Assembly: GCA_964634205.1 (NCBI GenBank)
Contig: CAZWKE010000003.1
Location: 1-64,000, forward strand
Reading direction: 5' to 3'
DNA from: JAFGGG01 sp964634205
GTDB taxonomy: Bacteria > Spirochaetota > Spirochaetia > SZUA-6 > RPPD01
Length of the DNA: 64,000 nucleotides
The notes under the pieces: model-generated
What the model was told of the DNA's origin: nothing
The model's database searches: none
The model's input: the letters and a program-made list of their open reading frames with translations, nothing else
Part shown: piece after piece, positions 41,476 to 50,849 of the stretch
How positions within the stretch are numbered: position 1 is the stretch's first letter
How the letters are laid out: every line of letters starts with the position of its first letter
Program-made: the position numbers and the translations under genes

Positions 41476-43023
41476 TTATTTTACCACTCCCAAAATAACC
41501 TCATTTCCTTCCCGGTACACCCGAAACAGTACCTCCTCGGACGAGGAATCATTGAGGCCTTTATAGAAATCCATTACGGTATTGATCTTTGTCTTGTTGA
41601 TTTTCACTACCACGTCCCCCTGGCGCAGTCCGGCCAGTCCCGCGGGTGCCTTGGCGATGACATTACCGATCACCACCCCGTTCATGCCGTCGGGCAGGTT
41701 AAGGCGCTTACGGATGTCGTCATTAATCCGCAAAGGCACCATCCCCGGCCAGAGATTGGTGTTCGACTGCACCTTGTCTTCATCGGCCCGCACGGTCAGG
41801 GTGACATGCAGCTTCATTTCTTTACCGTACCGGATAATCACAAACGGAACATTCTGCCCCGGCGGAATATTCCCCACGATCGAGGTCAGATGCGTGGCAT
41901 CCTTTATATCGGTCTTGTCCACCTTTATTACCAGGTCTCCCGGGAGGATACCGGCTTTGTATGCCGGTGAGTTCTTGAACAGGTTCAACACCAGCGCACC
42001 CTTTTTCCCCGTGATCTCCAGGTCTTCGGGCACACCGGGATAATAGTCCGGATTCGGGTCGCCTATCTGTACCCCCAGCCAGCCGTATTCAACCTTTCCC
42101 TTGGTCATAAAATCATTGATTACCTTTTTGGCATTGTTTATGGGGATGGCGAATCCCAGTCCGATACTCTGCCCGGTACGGGAGGCGATCCAGGTGTTTA
42201 TGCCGATAACCTCACCTTTGATATTAAGCAGCGCGCCGCCCGAGTTCCCCTGGTTGATGCTGGCGTCGGTCTGGATATAATCGGTAAAATTGGCGATACC
42301 GGACGTCCCCCCGCCGAAGGCATCGTCCGCTCTTCTTCCCAGGGCGCTTACCACCCCGACGGTAAAGGACGATTCGAATCCAAGCGGATTGCCAATGGCC
42401 AGCGCCCAGTCTCCTACCTGAACCTTATCCGAATCACCGATCAGCGCCACGGGGACATCGCCGTTGGCTTCAAACTCTATCAACGCCAGGTCGGTGCGCG
42501 GATCTTTGCCGACTATCCGTGCGGCAAACTCCCTGCCGTCATGAAGCTTTACACTGATTTCATCCGCATGGCCGACCACATGGTTGTTGGTGATTACATA
42601 TACCTTGTTGCCGGATTTTTGCACAATTACGCCCGAACCGAGGCCGGGGCGTTTATATTCATATTCTTTTTTGTTATTCTTCTGATCGGGTTTCCCGTTT
42701 TCATTGAAATCGAAAAAATACTCCCACGGTGAGTCCGAATCCGGCATCCGCTGCTTCACCACTTCAACCACATTTATCTCCACCACCACCGGCAGCCCGA
42801 TATTGGCGACGTTGCGAAAGGAGTATTGAATATCCTCCAGTACGGCCATACCCTGCTTGACGTTATCATAATCCTTGGCAAAGGCGCGGCTTAAATTCCC
42901 TCCGCCGCCCGAGCAGGAATAGATAATCGCGGTTGAGATGACAAAACCCAATATCATTGATACAAGAGCTACATTAAAAATAAGAAATTTCTTTGAATAG
43001 AAAATACTTGGTCTACGCTTCAT
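41476..43023 (-). CDS. htrA: HtrA/DegP-type periplasmic serine protease
   Basis: The 515-residue protein has an N-terminal anchor or signal (~17-38) and a trypsin-like domain with catalytic His (NNHVVGHADEI), Asp (DPRTDLALIEF) and Ser (GNSGGAL). Two PDZ domains follow (about 290-400 and 420-510). HtrA degrades or refolds damaged envelope proteins. An insert of charged residues (DFNENGKPDQKNNKKEYEYK) precedes the catalytic His. A GGAGG-containing leader lies before the ATG. It follows a regulator/kinase pair in the same direction, 134 bases away, as in CssRS- or CiaRH-controlled htrA genes. Confidence 0.95.
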   Translation of the reverse strand: MKRRPSIFYSKKFLIFNVALVSMILGFVISTAIIYSCSGGGGNLSRAFAKDYDNVKQGMAVLEDIQYSFRNVANIGLPVVVEINVVEVVKQRMPDSDSPWEYFFDFNENGKPDQKNNKKEYEYKRPGLGSGVIVQKSGNKVYVITNNHVVGHADEISVKLHDGREFAARIVGKDPRTDLALIEFEANGDVPVALIGDSDKVQVGDWALAIGNPLGFESSFTVGVVSALGRRADDAFGGGTSGIANFTDYIQTDASINQGNSGGALLNIKGEVIGINTWIASRTGQSIGLGFAIPINNAKKVINDFMTKGKVEYGWLGVQIGDPNPDYYPGVPEDLEITGKKGALVLNLFKNSPAYKAGILPGDLVIKVDKTDIKDATHLTSIVGNIPPGQNVPFVIIRYGKEMKLHVTLTVRADEDKVQSNTNLWPGMVPLRINDDIRKRLNLPDGMNGVVIGNVIAKAPAGLAGLRQGDVVVKINKTKINTVMDFYKGLNDSSSEEVLFRVYREGNEVILGVVK

Positions 43024-43157
43024 GATTACACACCTCCGTCTCCTCTTATCATATTAAACAAAATATTCCTCTAAAAGTAACAGTTCTTCCTTTCTCTATA
43101 AAAAATAACAATATTTCAGGATAAAAATCAATATGTAGTGAATGTTCAAAATGCGAA

Positions 43158-44729
43158 TTACTGTACCGGAAAAGATACCTCAAAACAGGCACCACCCTGC
43201 GGTCTGTTGTATACGCCGATGCTGCCGTCGTAGCTTTCCACGATAACCTTGACGATCGACAGGCCCAGACCGGTGTGTTGGTTCTCACCGCCGTTTTTCT
43301 GCCGGAATGAAAAAAACCGTTCAAAAATCTTTTCCCGATGTTCATCGGGAATACCCGGTCCGTTGTCACTGACGCGAACAAGCGCGTTTCCGTTATTTTG
43401 CTCCAGGGAAAGCTCTACGGTCCCGTTTTTTTCGGAAAAACTAATGGCGTTATCGATGATGTTTTCCAAGACCTGGGCAATCCGTTCCGGAGAAGCGGGG
43501 ACGGTCACCGGTTCCTCGGGGATATGAAGGCTAAACGCAATTGTCCTGTGACGCATCTTGAACGCTTCGGCCACATGCAGGCACAGGGTATTCATGTGGA
43601 CGGGCTCCTTTGATTCCTGGGCCAGACTGGCGTCGATCTTGGTTATCTCCCGCGCACCGGTGAGTAATCGCTCCATTCTGGCGACATCTTTCTGGATCAT
43701 CTTCAGGAATTTTATGCGTTCCCGGTTCTCATCGGTCATCAGCGCGATGTCCGTTGCCGAACGGATGGAGGCCAGGGGGTTTTTAAATTCATGAGAAATG
43801 TCCGCGGCAAAGGATTCGATAAAGCTGAGATGCTGTTCCAGCCTGCTGGTAAGGGAGGTCAGGGAGCGGGACAGGTCCCCGATCTCATCCATACGGTGTG
43901 TCTGCCTGATATGCCTGGTAAGCCGCCCGCTATGGTCAAGCACCGCCTCGGCCTCCTTTCTCAGCTTGTCAAGCGGACGCGCGATGGTGCCGGACAATAC
44001 TATGCTTAATACAATGGCCGCGAATATTGAATAGAGGAAAACCTTGACAATTCCCTGACGCACTTCATAGAGGTCTACCAGTATCCTGTAGGTGGATTGA
44101 GAAACCAGGACCACGCCCACCACCGAATTAAAACTGCGGATGGGAATGGCGCTGTAAAGGATGATCGACTGTTGGCCGCCGATTGCGTACCGCGTGGTGG
44201 CCCCGTATCTCCCCTCAAGGGCGGCCTTGATTTCCGGACCTAAGAGGGGTTTACCGAAGGTATAATAATCCGCGGTTTCCAATTCCGGCTTGGGGGGACC
44301 GTACCAATCACGGAAAAGGCGTATCGGGGTGAGGAAAAGATCGTACACCCAGTTCGGCCGCTCCCCTTGCGGCTGTCTTTGTTCGGCATAACCCTCGGTA
44401 GCCGGTGTCGTGATCTCTTTCTTCTGAAACAGAGCACTGGAATCCGCCAGCAGATTGCCCTGCTCGTCAACGATCCTCAGCCTGGACTTCATTCTCCCCT
44501 TAAGCCGCTTCAATAAATTTTGCGCGGTATCCTGTTCCAGAAAACCGCGATCGGCCAGGGCGGCGGCCAGAATTCTTCCCTGCTGCACCATATCATCTTC
44601 CTGTGCTTTCAGAAGCTGTTTTTCATAGACATCAAGAAAAAACACCGCGCTTACCGGCACAATAACCAGCAGCAGGTTAAAGGCAAGAAGCCGCCAAACA
44701 ATACGGGAAAAAAATCTCAGTAGTCTCAT
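43158..44729 (-). CDS. sensor histidine kinase with HAMP domain, probable envelope-stress sensor
   Basis: The 523-residue kinase has transmembrane helices at ~12-32 and ~235-258 around a ~200-residue extracytoplasmic sensor, then HAMP (about 260-310). HisKA follows with DISHEFKNPLASIRSATDIAL and HATPase_c (ENIIDNAISFSEK, GLGLSIVKVIVES). It is coupled to the regulator gene by a four-base ATGA overlap and is followed by htrA. Sensing of misfolded envelope proteins is inferred from that context. Confidence 0.93.
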   Translation of the reverse strand: MRLLRFFSRIVWRLLAFNLLLVIVPVSAVFFLDVYEKQLLKAQEDDMVQQGRILAAALADRGFLEQDTAQNLLKRLKGRMKSRLRIVDEQGNLLADSSALFQKKEITTPATEGYAEQRQPQGERPNWVYDLFLTPIRLFRDWYGPPKPELETADYYTFGKPLLGPEIKAALEGRYGATTRYAIGGQQSIILYSAIPIRSFNSVVGVVLVSQSTYRILVDLYEVRQGIVKVFLYSIFAAIVLSIVLSGTIARPLDKLRKEAEAVLDHSGRLTRHIRQTHRMDEIGDLSRSLTSLTSRLEQHLSFIESFAADISHEFKNPLASIRSATDIALMTDENRERIKFLKMIQKDVARMERLLTGAREITKIDASLAQESKEPVHMNTLCLHVAEAFKMRHRTIAFSLHIPEEPVTVPASPERIAQVLENIIDNAISFSEKNGTVELSLEQNNGNALVRVSDNGPGIPDEHREKIFERFFSFRQKNGGENQHTGLGLSIVKVIVESYDGSIGVYNRPQGGACFEVSFPVQ

Positions 44730-45427
44730 GCGGGGTTCTCTAAGCGATAACGGTATCCCAAACCGTATACGGTCTCGATATAAGAGAAGCTTTCATCAAC
44801 CGCCATAAACTTTTTCCGCAGGCGTTTGATATGACTGTCTATGGTGCGGTCACTCACAAAAATATTATCAGGGTAGGCCTCTTCCATCAGTTGGCTGCGG
44901 GTCTTGACAATTCCGGGGTGTTTGATCAGGGACTGCAAAAGCATAAACTCGGTAATGGTCAGGGGGAGTGAGGCCTTCTTCCATTTTGCCGTATAGCGCT
45001 GTAAATCAAGCTCCAGACTGTCAACCAAAAGGCGTTGCGTGATGTCATCTGTTTTTTCCGAGAGGGCAAGACGGCGAAACAGTACCTTTACCCGTGTTAC
45101 CAGTTCGCGCATTGAAAACGGTTTGCACAGATAATCGTCCGCGCCGATCTCAAGCCCCAGCACCCGGTCGAACTCTTCGTCCTTTGAGGTAAGAAATATT
45201 ATAGGCAGGTGTTCGGTGACCGCCCGCAGTTTCCGGCACAACTGCAGACCGTCCATCATGGGCATGATGATATCAAGGATCAACAGGTCCGGCATATTCC
45301 GGCCGAAGGCCTCCCAAGCCTCCTGTCCATTGGCATACGTCTCGGCGCTGAATCCTTCTTTTATTAATGCATAGGCCACGGTTTCGCGAATATTTTTTTC
45401 ATCATCGACTATCGCTACTTTATACAA
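44726..45427 (-). CDS. OmpR-family response regulator
   Basis: The 233-residue protein has a receiver (VAIVDDEKNIRE, LLILDIIMP, LCKPFS) and winged helix (SDRTIDSHIKRLRKKF, YGLGYRY). The start is TTG at 45427 with an AGGAGG site nine bases upstream; there is no better in-frame ATG. It heads the regulator-kinase pair before htrA. An inverted repeat (GAGAA-N5-TTCTC, 45465-45479) upstream may be an autoregulatory site. Confidence 0.94.
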   Translation of the reverse strand: MYKVAIVDDEKNIRETVAYALIKEGFSAETYANGQEAWEAFGRNMPDLLILDIIMPMMDGLQLCRKLRAVTEHLPIIFLTSKDEEFDRVLGLEIGADDYLCKPFSMRELVTRVKVLFRRLALSEKTDDITQRLLVDSLELDLQRYTAKWKKASLPLTITEFMLLQSLIKHPGIVKTRSQLMEEAYPDNIFVSDRTIDSHIKRLRKKFMAVDESFSYIETVYGLGYRYRLENPA

Positions 45428-45464
45428 TACTACCGTCCTCCTTTTGCCTAGTTACTATATCATA

Positions 45465-45531
45465 GAGAAAATAGTTCTCCAAGTAAGCATAATAACTTCC
45501 ATATTATTTTCATAGTTTGCCTTATTTTCTC
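45465..45531. promoter_or_regulatory. GAGAAAATA inverted copies in divergent promoter region
   Basis: GAGAAAATA (45465-45473) and its reverse complement TATTTTCTC (45523-45531) lie in the gap between the regulator gene and the divergent small gene. The first copy is part of GAGAA-N5-TTCTC, beside a TATAGT box that could serve the regulator. Confidence 0.35.
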
Positions 45532-45572
45532 CATATTTGCATGCTATAACGGGCACCTTGAGAGGTTTGATG

Positions 45573-45791
45573 ATGAAACGATTTCTAATACTGTTTACCG
45601 CGATGCTTTTTCTCTGTGCGGCGCTGTTACCATGCTTCGGGGCGGATCAGAATAACGACGGCTCACCGTCCATACACGATGGGCTGCAGTTTGATAAAAT
45701 ATTCATTGCCCTCGGTCTTTTTGGGGTGATATCGGCCGCATTTTTTAACTGGGAGAGCCGGTCAAAAAACAAGAAAAACAAAAAATCATAA
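45573..45791 (+). CDS. small exported or membrane protein, 72 aa
   Basis: The 72-residue product has a signal peptide (about 1-23, ALLPCFGAD), a short acidic segment and a C-terminal transmembrane helix (FDKIFIALGLFGVISAAFF) with a lysine-rich tail, so it should span the inner membrane. The second of two adjacent ATGs (45573) is chosen because AGAGG lies seven bases upstream. It is divergent from the stress regulator and could be part of that regulon. The protein family is not recognised. Confidence 0.65.
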   Translation: MKRFLILFTAMLFLCAALLPCFGADQNNDGSPSIHDGLQFDKIFIALGLFGVISAAFFNWESRSKNKKNKKS

Positions 45792-45833
45792 GTAGTGGTC
45801 CAAACCGTGGACCCGGGAAAAGCGGTTTGCCAT

Positions 45834-46085
45834 TTACTTCAACTGAGAGTACGGACAGCGCGGCGCGTGACTCTTTCCTATGCGGTACAATCCCCGCAAG
45901 GTATCGTTTTTATGCTCCACCCGGTATCCCATGTTTTTTAACTTTAACAGCAGTATTTTCCTACGGGCTTTACTATTCCAACAGGCGGGACAGACACCGA
46001 TTGTGGCGGACTCTCCTGATTCCAGGGAGATAACCGCTATCATGGCTCTGCCCTGATTAATGGCGTCTTTTCGCGGCATCAACAT
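45834..46085 (-). CDS. small cysteine-containing hypothetical protein, 83 aa
   Basis: The 83-residue basic product has CPAC in the middle (VCPACWNSKARRK) and a final CPYS, a pattern that could bind zinc. The start at ATG 46085 is decided by a strong GGAGGAGG site nine bases upstream. A longer frame reads into the VanZ gene. It follows the VanZ gene by 20 bases and probably shares its transcript. I do not recognise the family. Confidence 0.6.
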   Translation of the reverse strand: MLMPRKDAINQGRAMIAVISLESGESATIGVCPACWNSKARRKILLLKLKNMGYRVEHKNDTLRGLYRIGKSHAPRCPYSQLK

Positions 46086-46105
46086 TGTGACACACCTCCT
46101 CCCGC

Positions 46106-46495
46106 CTATCCTCCGGTTATAACCCGGGCGGGTACCGCTCGTGAAACAAGAGATCCCAGGAGACAACCGCAAAAATCCATCACGGCATCCAGTACTTCAG
46201 GGCTCCTTCCCGTATATGCCTGCAGCAGTTCGATCCCAATCCCCCAGAGGGTGCAGAACAGTACCGAAAACAGCAGTGCCCCGCCCGCCGACGGTTTTTT
46301 TAGATAAAAAAAGAAATAGGCCGATATACCGAGAAAAAAATACGCGGATGCGTGAAGCAGTTTGTCCAGATTGGGAATATCCGATTGCGGGATCGCCAGT
46401 GTCGGCAGCAGGGAGACGATAAGAATGAAAACCGCTCCGAGGGGAAACAGAATATTAATAAGCAGATGAAAACTTTTTTTTCTCAGGTTCCTCAT
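46106..46495 (-). CDS. VanZ-family membrane protein
   Basis: The 129-residue protein has four hydrophobic helices and the VanZ pattern: DKLLHASAYFFLGISAY after the first helix and IELLQAYTGRSPEVLDAVMDFCGCLLG near the end. The family includes the teicoplanin-resistance accessory protein VanZ, but most members have no known role beyond the envelope. A resistance function should not be assumed. Confidence 0.83.
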   Translation of the reverse strand: MRNLRKKSFHLLINILFPLGAVFILIVSLLPTLAIPQSDIPNLDKLLHASAYFFLGISAYFFFYLKKPSAGGALLFSVLFCTLWGIGIELLQAYTGRSPEVLDAVMDFCGCLLGSLVSRAVPARVITGG

Positions 46496-46565
46496 GCCCA
46501 GTCCACTATACTCCGGACGATAAAAGCTCCGGCCCTATGATTTACGGACAAGCCGCCCAACAGAA

Positions 46566-46587
46566 GCGTCAGTACCGGATTTGACGC
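46566..46587. repeat. stem-loop downstream of the P-loop ATPase gene
   Basis: GCGTCA and TGACGC arms with a 10-base loop; six Ts follow on the plus strand, although flanking genes are on the minus strand. A weak terminator on the minus strand is possible. Confidence 0.3.
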
Positions 46588-46593
46588 CGTTTT

Positions 46594-47301
46594 TTATGCC
46601 TCTTCGGTGATAAGCAGAATCTTGGGGTCAAGCTTCAGGTGCAGGTCCTGCGTATCGGCCAGGTCATGGTCTTTTTTCAGCTCCAGCCGGATGTGCCCCT
46701 TGGCCGGATTCATGGTGATTAGGATCGCGGTTTTATCGATATACGGCAGGAAGACAGTCGGGATACCACGCTCATCCGTTTCATACTCTTCATCAGGGAG
46801 GGAAGCACTGAACCATAACTCCAGCTGCAGCCGGGCCGCAAACTGTTTCAGCCTGTCAAAATCATCGGGGTCACCTTGCGAAAACGAATACCCGTCAAAA
46901 ATAATACAATCGGCGGCAAACGCGCCCTGCGAAATCATTGACTCAAGGCTTTTTATAATCTGCTCGATTGAAATCCCCTGCTGGCTGAAATTCATGATGA
47001 CGCGGTTTTTGATGATCTCATCATGGATTTGCATGGCTTCTTCCAGATTGCGTCTTCCGGCAATCTCCTGGAAAATATCTTCATACCAGGAGATAATGTG
47101 TGAGGTATTGCTGGAAAAAGAAACATGGATGACATGCTTCCCCTGGAATAGCTGGTCCGTGGCAATATGTACAAGACATGCGGTTTTACCCACCCCATTG
47201 CGTGCCGCAATTATCCCGATATTACCTTTTCCCACACCCCCGTGCGTGGATTTTTCAAAAATACGCAATGGACTTTTCTTTATAAGCTCGGCTTTTACCA
47301 T
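46594..47301 (-). CDS. RecA/KaiC-like P-loop ATPase, function unknown
   Basis: The 235-residue protein has a Walker A motif (ARNGVGKTACLVHIATDQL) and a Walker B-like strand ending in aspartate (ADCIIFDGYSF), in an order resembling RecA-fold ATPases such as DnaB or KaiC. There is no DNA-binding or membrane domain. It is 24 bases behind fusA on the same strand with an AAGGAG site, so it is probably co-transcribed with EF-G. Function is unknown; the link with translation is contextual only. Confidence 0.78.
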   Translation of the reverse strand: MVKAELIKKSPLRIFEKSTHGGVGKGNIGIIAARNGVGKTACLVHIATDQLFQGKHVIHVSFSSNTSHIISWYEDIFQEIAGRRNLEEAMQIHDEIIKNRVIMNFSQQGISIEQIIKSLESMISQGAFAADCIIFDGYSFSQGDPDDFDRLKQFAARLQLELWFSASLPDEEYETDERGIPTVFLPYIDKTAILITMNPAKGHIRLELKKDHDLADTQDLHLKLDPKILLITEEA

Positions 47302-47325
47302 AATCGTTGTCTCTCCTTTTTTTGG

Positions 47326-49401
47326 CTAATTTTTCTTTTTCTGTGCCTCATGCTCTTTGATTAATTGTTCCGATATGCTTTGCGGGGTCCTTCCGTACCG
47401 CAGGAATTCCATGCTGAACTCGGCCTTTCCCTGTGAGATGGAGCGCAATACCGTTGAATAGCCGAACATTTCACTTAACGGCACCTCAGCCTCGATTTGA
47501 GAGAAGGCGGTATCTTCGGTTGTGCTTACGATCATCCCCCTGCGCTGGTTTATACTGGCAAACACATTCCCCTGGAACTCATTGGGGCTTTCAACCACTA
47601 CCTTCATAATGGGCTCAAGGATTACCGGGGCCGCCTTTCGGTATATTTCACGGAACGCACTGATTGCGGCCTGCTGAAATGCGATATCCGAAGAGTCAAC
47701 CGGATGGTAACTTCCGTCATTAATGGTCACCTTCAGCCCAACCACGGGGAATCCCAACAGGGCGCCTTCCTGCAGGGCTTTACGGAAGCCCTTGTCACAC
47801 GACGGGATGTATTCATTGGGAATAACCCCACCTTTGATCGCGTCCACAAACAGATATTCCTCTTCTTCACAAGGTTCGATAAATCCGGCCACGCGCGCGA
47901 ACTGCCCCGCGCCGCCGGTCTGTTTCTTGTGAGTATAGTTGAACTCGACCTTTCTGGTGATGGTCTCCCGGTAGGCAACCTGCGGCATCCCGGTTTCAAG
48001 CTCCACCTTATACTCCCGCTTCATCCGCTCCAGATAGACATCCAGGTGCAGCTCACCCATCCCCTTGATAATGGTCTCGTTCGATTCGGGGTCCACATAA
48101 CTTTGAAAGGTGGGATCTTCCTTGGAAAAGCGGTTTATGGCCTTGGACATATTATCTTCCGATTTTTTGTCCTTGGGTTTTACGGCCAGGGAGATTACCG
48201 GTTGGGGAACAAACATTGAGGTCATGGAATAGTTCATCGCGCTGTCTGTAAAGGTATCCCCCGAGGCACAGTCTATGCCGAACAGGGCCACAATATCACC
48301 GCTGGGCGCGCTCTCAATATCTTCCATATTATCAGCATGCATACGTACCAGCCTGCCGACGCGAAACTTTTTTTGCGCCCGGGAATTATACAGCTCAACA
48401 CCCTTTTTTATTTCTCCCTGGTAAATACGGATGTAGGTAAGCTGTCCGTACTGACCGTCTTCCAGCTTAAAGGCCAGGGCCACAGGGGGAAGGGATTTCT
48501 CGGATTTCAGTTCAACCGTGGCCTCGTTGTTATCCAGGTCCAGGGCCGTATTCTGTACCTCCGTTGGGTCGGGCAGAAAAGCAATAACCGCGTCGATCAG
48601 CGGCTGCACGCCGATGTTTTTATACGCCGAACCCATAAACACCGGGGTAAGCCGGCACTGTAGTGTGCCCGCACGTACGGCCTGTATTATCTGTTCGGGG
48701 GTCACCGAGCCCTCAAGATAACCTTCGGCCAGTTCATCGGAAAACATGGAAGCCGCATCTAAGAGCGCTTCGTGTTTTTCATTGGCATCCTGCTGCAGCT
48801 CCTGCGGTATCTCTTCGATCCGCATCTCACTGCCGCCGGCACCGTCAAAATATACGGCCTTCATCCTGACCAGATCCACCACACCCACAAATTTGTCCTC
48901 AAGTCCAATGGGAAGCTGCATCAGCACGGCGTTATGCCCCAGCTTTTCATGCAACTGATTTTTTACCTTCAGCGGATCGGCACCGACCCGGTCACATTTG
49001 TTCACAAACGCGATCCTGGGGACGTTATAGCGTTTCAACTGCCTGTCCACGGTGATGGACTGGGACTGAACCCCTCCGACCGCGCAGAGTACCAGAATGG
49101 CACCGTCTAAAACACGCAGCGCCCGTTCCACCTCTATGGTAAAATCAACGTGCCCCGGGGTGTCGATAATGTTGATGGAATGTTTTTTCCACTCAACATT
49201 GGTGGCGGCGGAAGCAATGGTAATGCCCCTCTCCCGTTCCAGGGCCATTGAGTCCATGGTAGCCCCCACTCCGTCCTTTCCCCGCACCTCGTGCATGGCG
49301 TGGATTTTCTTACAATAATAGAGAATCCGCTCGGTGAGTGTTGTCTTGCCCGAATCGATATGGGCACTGATTCCGATATTGCGCATATTTTGATTGTTCA
49401 T
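47326..49401 (-). CDS. fusA: elongation factor G, spd/mitochondrial-like type 1
   Basis: EF-G moves tRNAs and mRNA through the ribosome after peptide bond formation. The 691-residue protein has G1 ISAHIDSGKTTLTER, G2/G3 MALERERGITI and DTPGHVDFTIEV, and G4 NKCDRVGADP. The switch region HEVRGKDGVGATMDSM and the HIDSGK form resemble mitochondrial EF-G1 and the spirochaete/planctomycete spdEFG1 subfamily, whose members do translocation. A second EF-G (recycling type) would be expected elsewhere. The promoter is at 49467-49495, and AGGGA precedes the ATG. Confidence 0.96.
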   Translation of the reverse strand: MNNQNMRNIGISAHIDSGKTTLTERILYYCKKIHAMHEVRGKDGVGATMDSMALERERGITIASAATNVEWKKHSINIIDTPGHVDFTIEVERALRVLDGAILVLCAVGGVQSQSITVDRQLKRYNVPRIAFVNKCDRVGADPLKVKNQLHEKLGHNAVLMQLPIGLEDKFVGVVDLVRMKAVYFDGAGGSEMRIEEIPQELQQDANEKHEALLDAASMFSDELAEGYLEGSVTPEQIIQAVRAGTLQCRLTPVFMGSAYKNIGVQPLIDAVIAFLPDPTEVQNTALDLDNNEATVELKSEKSLPPVALAFKLEDGQYGQLTYIRIYQGEIKKGVELYNSRAQKKFRVGRLVRMHADNMEDIESAPSGDIVALFGIDCASGDTFTDSAMNYSMTSMFVPQPVISLAVKPKDKKSEDNMSKAINRFSKEDPTFQSYVDPESNETIIKGMGELHLDVYLERMKREYKVELETGMPQVAYRETITRKVEFNYTHKKQTGGAGQFARVAGFIEPCEEEEYLFVDAIKGGVIPNEYIPSCDKGFRKALQEGALLGFPVVGLKVTINDGSYHPVDSSDIAFQQAAISAFREIYRKAAPVILEPIMKVVVESPNEFQGNVFASINQRRGMIVSTTEDTAFSQIEAEVPLSEMFGYSTVLRSISQGKAEFSMEFLRYGRTPQSISEQLIKEHEAQKKKN

Positions 49402-49466
49402 TTGTAGTCCCTGATGTATAGTTTCCTTTATTTGGTTTGTCTGTGAATTACCTTGGTGAAGCGGAT

Positions 49467-49495
49467 AATATAATAAGCTTCAGCCACAAAGTCAA
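49467..49495 (-). promoter_or_regulatory. fusA promoter
   Basis: TTGACT (49490-49495), 17-base spacer and TATATT (49467-49472) on the minus strand. The leader is about 59 bases. Confidence 0.75.
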
Positions 49496-49506
49496 GTCTC
49501 ATCATC

Positions 49507-50748
49507 TTAAAAATTCCTCCCAAACACACCCTGTGTTTTTTTAAGGATTAAATCCACGTCAAGCGGTTTAATCAGGTAACTGTTTACGCCGAAACTGATG
49601 GCCTTTATGATGGTATTACGTTGTGAAACCGTGGAAAGAATGATAATGGGCATCCTCATCCCCTTTTTTTGAAGATAATCCATTACACCGAATCCGTCTA
49701 TACCCGGCATTAATATATCCAAAAACACCAGGTCAAAGCGCTTTTTTTCACAGGCAAGGATGAACTCGGTGCCGTTGTTATATTTGTACACCGTCACGCC
49801 CGTTTCGGCAAAGGCGGACTCAATCAGCTCCTGAATGAACTCATCATCATCCACCACCGCGATATCCACCGGTTTCTCATTTACCTCAATCTCGCTGTGG
49901 AACTTCAGTTCAAGACCCGATTCACCCTGTTCACCGCTTTGTTTCGCACTCACCAGATCCTGTTTTAAAACGGACTTTCCCTCCGGTACAAAGCGGGACA
50001 CATTCAAATCAAAGATCCGGTCCATTATCTGCTCCAGACGCTGGGCCGTCTCGATTCCCTCATAATCCTTTTCCGCCTCCAGAAAGGATTTCACGGACGC
50101 GGAGTTGGTCAGCACTTTAACGGTGTTTTTTGCCGATCCGGTTGCGTCAAGAATGGTATCGAACAGAAAGTGAAGCTTCCGGTTGTCACCGGTGGTAAAC
50201 TTCAGATCGGAGAGGATAATCAGCACCTTGGGCCGGCTTACCCTGAAAATCTGAATGAGCTCGAGGATTTTAAACTTCAGTATCTCTATCTTATCTGTAT
50301 TAAGACCTTTGGCAATCTCGATGAAAAGCACGTTCTCATTAAAATGGACATCCACAATACAGGGGGCCTTCTCCACCGAAAGGGGCAGCTGTAACGCCTC
50401 CGACAAGGACGTCACCAATACGTCCACCTTTATCGGTTTGGGGATTATTTTTATGATGTTGTTTTTCTTCATATACGCCATATCCATCACCGCATCCGCC
50501 GAGGCAATAACGACAACGGGGATATCTTTCACCGCAGGGCTCCGGCTCTTTTTTTCTATTATTTCAGTGCCTTTCAGCCGGGACAGATGAAAATCCATCA
50601 CGATCACGTCAGGCTGGGTACTATATATTTTTGAAAGGCCGTCCAGACCGTTCAGGGCAAAAACCACCCCCAATCCCAGTCTTCCGCATTTTTCCTTGAG
50701 ATATTCCCGGAGCAATGGAGATTCATCTATCACAAGTACCTGTTTCAT
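49507..50748 (-). CDS. double-receiver regulator with a STAS-like middle domain
   Basis: The 413-residue protein has two receiver domains: about 1-120 (VLVIDESPLL, VIVMDFHLSRLKG, IPKPIK) and about 293-410 (IAVVDDDEFIQ, LVFLDILMPGIDG, LIKPLD). The region between (about 135-260) has strands and helices like a STAS domain (VDVHFNENVLFIEIAKGLNTD, KVLIILSDLKF). There is no DNA-binding or enzymatic output, so it probably works by protein contacts or as a phosphate shuttle. The first receiver has E in place of the second acidic residue (IDES). An HPt protein and a REC-only regulator are adjacent upstream. Confidence 0.82.
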   Translation of the reverse strand: MKQVLVIDESPLLREYLKEKCGRLGLGVVFALNGLDGLSKIYSTQPDVIVMDFHLSRLKGTEIIEKKSRSPAVKDIPVVVIASADAVMDMAYMKKNNIIKIIPKPIKVDVLVTSLSEALQLPLSVEKAPCIVDVHFNENVLFIEIAKGLNTDKIEILKFKILELIQIFRVSRPKVLIILSDLKFTTGDNRKLHFLFDTILDATGSAKNTVKVLTNSASVKSFLEAEKDYEGIETAQRLEQIMDRIFDLNVSRFVPEGKSVLKQDLVSAKQSGEQGESGLELKFHSEIEVNEKPVDIAVVDDDEFIQELIESAFAETGVTVYKYNNGTEFILACEKKRFDLVFLDILMPGIDGFGVMDYLQKKGMRMPIIILSTVSQRNTIIKAISFGVNSYLIKPLDVDLILKKTQGVFGRNF

Positions 50749-50849
50749 ATTTACACTGTATACATTTAAGATAGTAAGATAAAGTGCTTTTACAAAATTT
50801 TCTTTTTACGGGGATGCAAGGTGGGTAAAATACCGCAGGAAGTAAAAAA

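Noticed and set aside
46106..46495. VanZ-family gene as a glycopeptide-resistance determinant
   Set aside because: No vanHAX-type genes are nearby and most VanZ-like proteins are unrelated to resistance.
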